Source: Catalinimonas alkaloidigena
GTDB lineage: Bacteria; Bacteroidota; Bacteroidia; Cytophagales; Cyclobacteriaceae
Direction: 5' to 3'
DNA: 64,000 nt
Assembly: GCF_029504655.1 (NCBI RefSeq)
Contig: NZ_JAQFIL010000001.1
Coordinates: forward strand, 5,585,001-5,649,000
Shown here piece by piece: positions 44,384 through 53,300 of this stretch. Within the stretch, counting starts at the first letter, position 1. Each line of letters opens with the position of its first letter. The notes under the pieces are model-generated. The model had not been told where the DNA came from. It saw only the letters and a program-made list of their open reading frames with translations, and did no database searches. The position numbers and the translations under genes are program-made.

Positions 44384-46183
44384 ATGTTCTTTATTCTTAC
44401 GCCTCTATCTGAAAAGTCAAAAAAATCACTTTTCAACCTTTTATTCATTACCTTTATCTGTGCACAGGCCCATGCCCAGCTACCTCCGGTGTTTTCGGAT
44501 ACCTATCAGCGGGTGGCAGAAAAAGACGAGCGTATCAAAGTGTATCTCTCTCCTCAGAAAATTTTGTGGCAGTCAACAGATGAGGAGCAGCACATTCAAA
44601 ACCCTGAAGTATTATTGCAAGCCGGAAACGGGCAGTCTGACCTGAGTAATGTCAAAGGCACATGCCTGCTGCGCAGCAGCGAAGATCATACCGCTTCTAT
44701 CCTGCTTGACTATGGTAAAGAGCTGCATGGTGGGCTACAACTGGTGACCTATTTCACTACTGAAGACCAAAAGCCTATCAAAGTGCGCCTTCGCTTTGGA
44801 GAGTCAGCCATGGAAGCTATGGCAGAGCCTTATACCGATCAGAATGCGACCAATGATCATGCCCTGCGTGACTTTACCATAGACGTACCCTGGCTGGGCA
44901 AAGTAGAAGTGGGCAATACCGGCTTTCGCTTCGTTCGCATAGATGTGCTTACACCTAATGCTGACCTGAGGCTGAGAGAAGCCCGTGCTGCTTTCATCTT
45001 CCGCGATATTCCCTACCTCGGATCTTTTAAGTCCAGCGACCAAAGACTCAACAAAATCTGGGAAACCGGGGCGTATACTGTTCACCTAAACATGCAAAAT
45101 TACCTCTGGGATGGCATCAAACGCGACCGACTGGTATGGGTAGGCGACCTGCATCCGGAAGTGATGACAGTCAATACGGTGTTTGGCTACAATGAGGTAG
45201 TACCCAAAAGCCTGGACCTGATACGGGATGTAACGCCCGCTACCGAATGGATGAATGGCATCAGCTCTTATTCTATGTGGTGGATCATGATTCATCGCGA
45301 CTGGTACCAGTTTCATGGCGACCTGGCTTATCTGAAAGAGCAAGAAGAATATTTGAATGAGCTTTTGCAGAAACTGATGACTTATATTGATGAAAACAAT
45401 CGGGAGAAGCTGGATGGTAACCGCTTTCTGGACTGGCCTTCCAGTGAAAATCCTCAGGCGGTACATGCGGGTTTGCAGGCGTTGCTCATCATGACGCTGG
45501 AAGCCGGGCAGGAACTCTCTGAAATTCTGAAAAACCCTGAAATGCAGGCAGCATGTCAAGCCGCCGTTCAGCGCCTGAGGCGATATGTTCCCGATCATGT
45601 TGGGGCTAAACAGGCTGCAGCTCTTATGACTTTGGCTGAACTCCTACCTGCTCAACAAGCCAATCAGGAAGTGATTGCTAAAAATGGTGCGCAGAACTTC
45701 TCTACTTTTTATGGTTATTATATGCTGGAAGCTATGGCGCAGGCCGGTGACTATGCGGGTGCCATGGAAATGATACGCACCTACTGGGGAGGCATGCTGG
45801 ACAAAGGAGCAACCACCTTCTGGGAAGATTTTGACCTGGAAATGGCAAAAAATTCCAGTGCTATTGACGAGCTTAATTTTGAAGAGGCCAGAGACATACA
45901 CGGGGATTTTGGCGAATACTGCTATATCGGCTATCGCAGAAGCCTTTGTCATGGCTGGGCAGCAGGCCCCACGCCCTGGCTGAGCGAGTATGTGCTGGGG
46001 ATACAGGTAGTAGAGCCCGCTTGTAAAGCCATTCAAATTACTCCTCATCTGGGAGACCTGGAGTGGGCAGAAGGCACATTTCCTACGCCTTATGGTATAG
46101 TAAAAGTGAGACATGAAAAAGACGAGCGGGGAGAAGTGCAATCCAGCATTGAAGCTCCTGATGAGGTAAGGATTATTCGTTGA
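44384..46183 (+). CDS. GH78-type alpha-L-rhamnosidase-like protein
   Basis: The 599-residue exported protein (signal ending AQAHAQ) has a short N-terminal beta-sandwich (about 25-200) and an (alpha/alpha)6 barrel related to GH78. The barrel contains the catalytic-site pattern DGIKRDRLVWVGDLHPE and RFLDWPSSENPQ. A C-terminal beta-sandwich with ITPHLGDLEWAEGTFPTPYG, the usual rhamnosidase end, follows. The protein is shorter than many GH78 enzymes because accessory beta domains are missing, so activity on L-rhamnosides is inferred. It is followed by a Gfo/Idh/MocA oxidoreductase gene 146 bases downstream on the same strand. Confidence 0.85.
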   Translation: MFFILTPLSEKSKKSLFNLLFITFICAQAHAQLPPVFSDTYQRVAEKDERIKVYLSPQKILWQSTDEEQHIQNPEVLLQAGNGQSDLSNVKGTCLLRSSEDHTASILLDYGKELHGGLQLVTYFTTEDQKPIKVRLRFGESAMEAMAEPYTDQNATNDHALRDFTIDVPWLGKVEVGNTGFRFVRIDVLTPNADLRLREARAAFIFRDIPYLGSFKSSDQRLNKIWETGAYTVHLNMQNYLWDGIKRDRLVWVGDLHPEVMTVNTVFGYNEVVPKSLDLIRDVTPATEWMNGISSYSMWWIMIHRDWYQFHGDLAYLKEQEEYLNELLQKLMTYIDENNREKLDGNRFLDWPSSENPQAVHAGLQALLIMTLEAGQELSEILKNPEMQAACQAAVQRLRRYVPDHVGAKQAAALMTLAELLPAQQANQEVIAKNGAQNFSTFYGYYMLEAMAQAGDYAGAMEMIRTYWGGMLDKGATTFWEDFDLEMAKNSSAIDELNFEEARDIHGDFGEYCYIGYRRSLCHGWAAGPTPWLSEYVLGIQVVEPACKAIQITPHLGDLEWAEGTFPTPYGIVKVRHEKDERGEVQSSIEAPDEVRIIR

Positions 46184-46329
46184 TTTGTGTTGGGGCCGGA
46201 AGTCCGCTCAATTATCAAGCCTTGCTTTATGATTATTAATCTGAAAAATATATTTTACAAGTTATTACAAAGTTTAATCTGCTTACCGACAGAATATTAG
46301 CAATACCAATAACCTAAAACCTATTTTGA

Positions 46330-47697
46330 ATGAAGGATTTTAACATCAATCGCCGTCACTTTCTCAAAAGTGCATCGGCTTCCCTGGCACTCTCAACCCT
46401 CGGCCCCGGAGGATTGGATATAATTTTTCAGGATAAACCACTACGTGTGGGGCTGATCGGCACGGGCTGGTACGGAAAAAGTGACTTATTTCGACTGCTA
46501 CAGGTAGCGCCGGTAGAAGTAAAGGCCCTTTGTGATCCTGATAATAATATGCTTTCGGAAGCAGCAAACCTGCTAAGCCAACGTCAGAAGTCCGAAAAGA
46601 AACCCAGACTTTATAATGATTACCGTAGACTGTTGGCTGATGAAGAGCTGGATATCGTTATCATAGGCTCACCTGACCACTGGCATGCTTTGCAGATGAT
46701 TGATGCGGTAAAAGCCGGTAATCATGTCTATGTACAAAAACCAATCAGCGTGGATGTGATGGAAGGAGAGGCGATGGTAGCGGCTGCACGCAAATACAAT
46801 AAAGTAGTGCAGGTAGGTACCCAGCGCAAAAGTACGCCTCATCTGATTGATGCCAAAAAGAAGGTGGTAGATGCTGGCCTGTTAGGCAAAGTATCGCACG
46901 TAGAGATGTGCTGCTATTTCCATATGCGTGCCAATGGCAACCCTCCCGTGCAGGAAGTACCCGATTTCTTTGATTATGAGATGTGGACCGGCCCAGCTCC
47001 TATGCGACCTTATGACGGACTTCCTCATCGCAGATGGTGGCGAACCTTTATGGAATATGGCAACGGCATTATGGGCGATATGTGCGTACATATGCTGGAC
47101 ACCGTCCGCTGGATGCTGGACTTAGGCTGGCCCAAACGTATCTCTTCCCAGGGTGGGATTTATGTGCAGAAAGACGGAAAGTCTAATATTGCCGACACCC
47201 AGTCAGCGGTGTTTGAATATGATGAACTGAACTGTGTATGGCAGCACCGTAGCTGGGGAACTCCTGCCGACCCTGAATATCCCTGGTCGTTTAAACTGTA
47301 CGGTGAAAAAGGCACACTGGAGGGAAGTACCATGCAGGCTGACTTTATCCCTTATGGAGATGGTGAGAAAATACATTTTGACGTACTCTATGAAAAAGAA
47401 AAATATCCTGAAGATCTGACTGAAAAGGATATTGAGCTAAATGCAGCTCCAGCTACCCGTTTGCACATGCTGGATTTTCTTGATGCTATTAAAAATGGAA
47501 GTAAGCCAATTGCCGATATTGAAGAGGGGCATATTTCTACCGCAAGCTGTATACTGGCGAATCTATCTATGGAAACCGGTCGCCCACTGGTATATGATCC
47601 TCAAAAACGGCAGATTATTGGCGATCGTGAGGCAAACGGACTATTGCAACGTACTTATCGGCAACCCTGGATTCACCCTGACCCTAAGAGTGTGTAA
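46330..47697 (+). CDS. Tat-exported Gfo/Idh/MocA-family oxidoreductase
   Basis: The 455-residue protein starts with a twin-arginine signal (NRRHFLKSASASLALSTLG). The NAD-binding domain (VGLIGTGWYGKSDLF; VIIGSPDHWHALQMIDAVKAGNHVYVQKP in parts) and the C-terminal alpha/beta substrate domain with GIMGDMCVHMLDTVRWM follow. Family members act on sugars, inositol or glycosidic linkages, and Tat export implies that the bound dinucleotide is folded before export. It probably follows the GH78-type gene functionally, processing a sugar product in the periplasm. Substrate unknown. Confidence 0.92.
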   Translation: MKDFNINRRHFLKSASASLALSTLGPGGLDIIFQDKPLRVGLIGTGWYGKSDLFRLLQVAPVEVKALCDPDNNMLSEAANLLSQRQKSEKKPRLYNDYRRLLADEELDIVIIGSPDHWHALQMIDAVKAGNHVYVQKPISVDVMEGEAMVAAARKYNKVVQVGTQRKSTPHLIDAKKKVVDAGLLGKVSHVEMCCYFHMRANGNPPVQEVPDFFDYEMWTGPAPMRPYDGLPHRRWWRTFMEYGNGIMGDMCVHMLDTVRWMLDLGWPKRISSQGGIYVQKDGKSNIADTQSAVFEYDELNCVWQHRSWGTPADPEYPWSFKLYGEKGTLEGSTMQADFIPYGDGEKIHFDVLYEKEKYPEDLTEKDIELNAAPATRLHMLDFLDAIKNGSKPIADIEEGHISTASCILANLSMETGRPLVYDPQKRQIIGDREANGLLQRTYRQPWIHPDPKSV

Positions 47698-48105
47698 CAG
47701 GACAGTTTTTTAAAACTCTGCGTAGTGTCGGGATGGCACTACGCCATTTCTGCCTTTGATGAGACCTCTTTTGAATAGTATAGGAAAAAGGTCTATATAA
47801 GTAACTTAATATTATATTTAAAACACTTTTCTTAAGAGTATTACAAAAAACAAGTTTAAATTAGCATTTTTTAAAATTGACAGGCATTCAATATAAACTT
47901 GCTTATTATATCCAAGTCCATTCCTTTGCCATCAAACCCCATTGAGTACTATTTTTAAAAATTGATTTTCACCTAACTAAGAAATAAAGTATTTTTGTTC
48001 TTAATTTTTTATAAGTATAATTATTACTAGCTAAAGAAAGGTATAAACATGCTTGTATAATCTTTTTCAGGCTACTTAATTGCGTTTTTTTAGCGATGCT
48101 TTTTT
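47698..48105. other. Intergenic region with a hairpin and a possible promoter
   Basis: A stem of GCGTAGTG (47720-47727) with CACTACGC (47737-47744) lies shortly after the oxidoreductase stop and may act as a terminator, although its T run is weak. The rest is AT-rich. TATTTTTG (47990-47997) matches the -7 box TAnnTTTG and lies about 100 bases before the heme oxygenase start, but its upstream partner is poorly placed. No gene or tRNA was seen. Confidence 0.5.
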
Positions 48106-48681
48106 ATGGTATTACAAGATTTAAGAGAAAAAACATCTGCTCAACACAGGCAGCTGGAATCTCACCCTTTACTTCATCAGCTCACCTCAGGCCAATTATC
48201 AACTGGAGTCTATAACACCATTTTGCAAAAGTTTTATGGTTTTTTCTCCCCTTTGGAAGAATTAATAAGTCAGTACTCACCTGAAGACTACTTGGAAGAT
48301 TATCAAGAACGCAGGAAAGCACAATTGCTGCTGCAGGATTTAAACAAGATTGACAATGACCATTTCAGCCAGCAGCTACCTGATATATGCGACGACCTCC
48401 CCAATATTACCAATACTGACGGTGCTATGGGGGCGCTTTATGTCATGGAAGGCTCAACATTAGGAGGGCAAATGATTTCAAGGCATGTAGAGAAAACCCT
48501 GGGCTTCACCCCTTCAAATGGTACTGCTTTTTTTTATGGCTATGGTAAAGATACCGGCAAACGCTGGAAGAAGTTTCAGCAAGCTATGCAGCAGTACACC
48601 AGCCGGCAACTTACGCATACACAACTCATCACTGGTGCCCAACACACGTTTTCCAAGCTTAATACCTGGCTTAGCTTATGA
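48106..48681 (+). CDS. bphO: Heme oxygenase (biliverdin-forming, phytochrome-linked)
   Basis: Heme oxygenase opens heme to biliverdin IX-alpha, CO and iron. The 191-residue all-helical protein has the proximal histidine His14 in SAQHRQLES and the distal-helix glycine segment YVMEGSTLGGQMISRHV. It is full length. Its stop overlaps the next start by four bases (ATGA), coupling it to the bacteriophytochrome gene. It therefore probably supplies the phytochrome chromophore rather than scavenging iron. Confidence 0.93.
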   Translation: MVLQDLREKTSAQHRQLESHPLLHQLTSGQLSTGVYNTILQKFYGFFSPLEELISQYSPEDYLEDYQERRKAQLLLQDLNKIDNDHFSQQLPDICDDLPNITNTDGAMGALYVMEGSTLGGQMISRHVEKTLGFTPSNGTAFFYGYGKDTGKRWKKFQQAMQQYTSRQLTHTQLITGAQHTFSKLNTWLSL

Positions 48682-50255
48682 GTAGAATAAACGATACACA
48701 CGATCAGGGTCCGAACAAAAAAAATCTCAGTGGGCAGATGGGCAGTAATGCGGAATTCTGCGGGAGCATCCCTCTCAACTTTCTTAACCTGATTCAGCCA
48801 CATGGAATGCTTGTACTACTGGATAAGTCGTACCGGATTGTACAGATTAGCGAAAATGTTGGTGAAATCCTGGGCAAAGAACCAAAAGAAGTTTTAGATC
48901 AACCTTTTGCCGCTTTATTCCCCAGCGATAAATTTGATGCATTTCAAAAGAAGACCGAGCAAGAGAAGCTGTATAATAACATCCCTCTTATCCTTCATCT
49001 TGAAACTACCGGGGGTGTCCAGCGCTTTGCAGGGATCATTCACTTTCACAAAAAATACCTGCTGCTGGAGTTGGAGCCTATAGAGGATGAAACCAGCGAC
49101 ATTACATTTATCAGTGCTTATCAGGACATTAAGTATATCATGGCCAGACTACAGCAGGTGGAAAAGCTTGCTGAATTCGGAGCCATCGCCGCCAATGAAA
49201 TCAGAAGCTTTTCGGGTTTTGATAGAGTCATGCTTTATCAGTTTGACGCACAGTGGAACGGCACCGTCATTGCTGAGGCACAGAAGGGTGAGCTTGAGCC
49301 TTATCTCGGCTTAAAATTCCCTGCCTCGGATGTCCCTAAGCAGGCGAGAGAGCTGTATTTTAAGAATCCTTATCGCCTTATTCCTGATGTAAACTTCAAG
49401 CCGGTAAGGTTATTCCCCATTGTGAATCCGTTGATCAACGGCTTTACAGATATTTCGGACTGTATGCTCAGAAGTGTACCTCAGGTCCATGTAGAATACT
49501 TAAAAAACATGAATGTACAGGCATCTATGTCTACGCCCATTATCGTGGACGGAAGGTTATGGGGACTGATTTCCTGTCATCATACTACTCCCAAGCATGT
49601 GCCCTTTGAGCAGCGTTATTCTTTTGAGGTATTTTCACAATTGATCTCCTCTCAGTTGGCCTCACGAGAAAGAGAAGAAAAGCTGAGCGTCCTCAATAGC
49701 AGACGCAGGCTGGAGTTGAAACTGATTGAGCTGGTTTATAAAAAGAAAGAGTTTGAGCCCGAAATATTAATAGCGTCCGATTTGCTCTTAGAACTTTTCC
49801 ATGCCGATTCGGCTGCTCTGGTTTGGGGCAGTCAGTATGAAGGGCAGGGTAAGATCCCTTCCAGGAGTCATGCGCAGGAAATAGTGAAATGGTTGAGGCT
49901 TTTTAATAAGGAAAAAGTATTCTCTACCTCATCACTTGTTAAGCATGTGAGAACCGCAGCTGCTTACAAAGATATTGGCAGTGGGTTACTGGCTATTCAG
50001 TTTTCCCATTCGCCGGTAGGCTATCTTTTGCTTTTCCGTCCGGAGATTATACAGACTGTAAACTGGGGAGGAAATCCCAATGAAACAATAAAATTTGAGG
50101 ATGATGGTAAGCGTTATCATCCAAGGAACTCCTTCAAAAAATGGCAGGAGAAAGTAGAGTTCACCTCCAAGCCCTGGGAAAGAGAATTGGTAGAGATTGC
50201 AAAAAATCTCCGAACAGTATTGCTGGAAAAGGTGTTAATGGATTTGCAGGAATAG
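48678..50255 (+). CDS. bphP: Bacteriophytochrome photosensory protein without a kinase domain
   Basis: The 525-residue protein has PAS (about 30-140), GAF (about 155-330) and PHY (about 345-525) domains. Cys28 lies 11 residues before IQPHG (39-43), exactly where bacteriophytochromes bind biliverdin. PASDVP (215-220) provides the chromophore-site aspartate, and His271 and His301 match the two conserved GAF histidines. The PHY tongue has WGG (463-465) and PRNSF (482-486). After PHY the protein stops, with no histidine kinase, GGDEF or other output domain. It should switch between red- and far-red-absorbing states and act through a partner, probably the hybrid kinase encoded next. Confidence 0.93.
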   Translation: MSRINDTHDQGPNKKNLSGQMGSNAEFCGSIPLNFLNLIQPHGMLVLLDKSYRIVQISENVGEILGKEPKEVLDQPFAALFPSDKFDAFQKKTEQEKLYNNIPLILHLETTGGVQRFAGIIHFHKKYLLLELEPIEDETSDITFISAYQDIKYIMARLQQVEKLAEFGAIAANEIRSFSGFDRVMLYQFDAQWNGTVIAEAQKGELEPYLGLKFPASDVPKQARELYFKNPYRLIPDVNFKPVRLFPIVNPLINGFTDISDCMLRSVPQVHVEYLKNMNVQASMSTPIIVDGRLWGLISCHHTTPKHVPFEQRYSFEVFSQLISSQLASREREEKLSVLNSRRRLELKLIELVYKKKEFEPEILIASDLLLELFHADSAALVWGSQYEGQGKIPSRSHAQEIVKWLRLFNKEKVFSTSSLVKHVRTAAAYKDIGSGLLAIQFSHSPVGYLLLFRPEIIQTVNWGGNPNETIKFEDDGKRYHPRNSFKKWQEKVEFTSKPWERELVEIAKNLRTVLLEKVLMDLQE

Positions 50256-50341
50256 CCCCCCTGTGCCAACATACAGGTTGTTTTGGTAGTTTTTCCCTAA
50301 CCCATAAATGCTACAGGCTTTATTTTCTTTAAGTTAAATTC

Positions 50342-53300
50342 ATGCGAAATAAAAAAGCTTCTGATCAGGTCATTAACAAAGAAGCTGAAGCAATACAGGA
50401 AAATCACTTCATTGTAGGTGTAGGCGCTTCAGCAGGAGGTTTAGAGGCCATTAACGAACTCTTTGACAATATACCGGAAGGCTACGGATTCTCTTATGTG
50501 GTGATCCAGCACCTTTCTCCTAACTATAAAAGTTTGATGGACGAGCTTCTGGCTAAACATACCAAGCTCAAAATCATCAAGGCAGAAGAAGGGAAGGTAA
50601 TAGAACCTAATTGTATCTATCTGATTCCTAATAAAAACAATATGGTGATCAGAAATGGAAGGCTGCACCTTATAGACAAACCTTCGTCTTCCATTCCTAA
50701 CAATGCGATTGACGTCTTCTTTGAATCGCTGGCAGAAGACAAGGGCAACCGTGTAATCGGAATCGTACTTTCAGGTACAGGTTCAGATGGCACCAAAGGT
50801 ATCGCTGCCATCAAAGAGCGTAGAGGTATGGTCATCGTACAGGATCCGGTTACTGCCAAGTTTGATGGCATGCCTAACAACGCGATAGCATCAGGTAATT
50901 ATGACTTCATCCTTCCTCCCGAGCTCATGTCAGAAGAAATTTTACGCTACCCTCAGCTAGTACGTCAACAGCATAGCCATGATAACCTGAATGAACTTGA
51001 CGGCATGGACCCCTTCCAGAAAATTCTGAGGCTCATCAAGGACAGTACTTCCTATGACTTTACGTGCTACAAAAAGAAAACCCTGGAGCGAAGAATCTCC
51101 AAAAGGATGGCAGAAACAGGTATCAATGAGCTTAGAGAATATACACTCTACCTCTTGAATAATCCTGAAGAAGTAGATACGCTCGCCAATGAATTTCTTA
51201 TAGGCGTTACCCGCTTTTTCCGTGATCCTTTCGCCTTTGATATTATCCGCGATGAGGTAATTCCTGACCTGATCAACAAAAAAAATCATGATGACCAGCT
51301 CAAGGTTTGGGTTACCGCCTGTAGCACCGGTGAGGAAGCGTATACCCTGGCGATACTTATACATGAGCACCTGGAGCGTCTAGGAAAAAAGCTCAATGTA
51401 AAAATATTTGCCACTGACATGGATTCGCGCGCCATAGAAATCGCCGCCAAAGGGGTATACCCAATCAGTATAGAAAGTGATCTCTCCCGGGATAAGCTGA
51501 ACGCTCACTTTTCAAAGGAAGGGAAAAGTTATATCATCAGCCGTGAAATCCGTAAGATGGTGATTTTCGCGCAGCACAATATCATTAAAGACCCTCCATT
51601 CGGACAAATGGATATGGTGAGTTGCCGTAATATGCTCATCTACATGCGCAGTGAGCTGCAGAAAAAGGTGATGGAAACTTTTCATTTTTCTCTCAGTGTA
51701 GGAGGTTACCTCTTTCTTGGCTCCAGTGAAAGTGCCGGTGCCATCAAAGATTCGCTGAAAGTGATCAATAAAAAATGGAATATTTTCCAGACGACTAATA
51801 AAAGTAAATCTTTCATTTTTGAAAGCCGGGAAATCAGCAATGAACCCAGAGATGTTCAGAAGACTCCAAACGTCCAGCCTAAAAAGCTTTCGGTAGAATC
51901 CAAGATGAAAGAGGCTTTTCATGAAGCCATCGTTGAAGAGTTAGGATATGCCGCAGTGTTTATCAATGAAAGCTACGACCTCTTGCAGGCATTCGGCGAC
52001 TATAAAAAGTTTCTGCACCTGCACGAAAATCAGCTACGCATGAGCCTGCTTAAAATGGTACCCAAGGAAGTATCAGTAGCTTTGACACTTGCTTTGAGGA
52101 AGGCACTTTCTAAAAACGAAAAAGTAGTTTCTAAACGCATACGTCTTGGAAAAGGAAAAGAGCGCCGGACCATCAGCCTGATCGTAAAACCCTATTTATC
52201 ACCTCACCTTTACGAGCAAAAGTTTTTGCTGGTACTTTTCCGTGATGAGAAAACAGAACAAATTATTCAGGATGAAACTGATTCCGACAGCTATGACAAC
52301 CAGGTGAATATTGACCGCCTATCTGAGTTAGAAGAGGAGCTGAAAGAAACCAAAGAAGACCTGCAAACTACGGTAGAGGAGTTGGAAACATCCAATGAAG
52401 AGCTGCAGTCCAGCAATGAAGAGCTATTGTCTTCCAATGAAGAGCTGCAAAGCACCAATGAAGAACTGCAGTCACTTAATGAGGAGCTGCACACTGTTAA
52501 TGCGGAGCACCAGATCAAGATCAAAGAACTGGTAGAGTTGAACGATGACCTCAACAACTATTTCAGTAGCTCGAACATAGGACAGATCTTTGTAGACAGA
52601 GAGCTGATCATTAGAAAATATACCCCTGAAGTTACCAAGCAGGTCAATCTTATTGACTCTGATGTAGGCCGCCCCATCAATCACTTATCCTACAACCTCA
52701 AATACGATCACTTTGTAGAAGATATTCGCTCAGTGATAAATACGCAAGAAGTGATAGAAAAAGAGCTTGAAGTATCTGATAATCAACATTATCTGATGCG
52801 AATCATACCTTACATTCGTCAGGATAAATCGGTAGACGGAGCGGTGATCACTTTTGTGGATATCACCCGTGTGAAGCAACTTAATAACCTGCTTAGTGGC
52901 ATACTGCAAAGCTCACCCAATGGTATCATGGCTTTTGATAGCGTGTATGAGGATAAAAATATAATAGACTTTAAATGGGTTATGGCTAATGATGCTATCA
53001 AGCATATTATTGGTAAAGCCCCTGACCAACTGATAGGAAAAAGCCTGCTTAAAGAGATGCCGGGCATGCAGAAAGCAGGCATTTTTAAAAAAATGAAGAA
53101 GATTGCCTCTAAAGGAGGGGTATTGCGTCAGGAGGTACATTATCAGTATGAAGAACTGGATATCTGGATAGAAGTGCTGGCTGCCCCTATGAAAAAAGGT
53201 GTAGCCATGACCATCTCTGATATACATGAAAAGAAAGAAGCCGAAGAAGAGCTCTTTATAGCCTATGAGGAGGTAAAGAAAGGAGAAGAAAAGCTACGGA

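Noticed and set aside
45086..46141. Long ORFs on the minus strand within the GH78-type gene
   Set aside because: They lie wholly inside a well-supported gene and show no family motifs.
50260..50277. Small hairpin between bphP and the hybrid kinase gene
   Set aside because: Five-base arms (CCTGT/ACAGG) with a weak T tail are too short to claim a terminator or attenuator.
52291..52557. Ser-rich minus-strand ORF opposite the kinase coiled coil
   Set aside because: It is the reverse reading of the 21-bp heptad repeats in the sense gene and has no independent coding signs.
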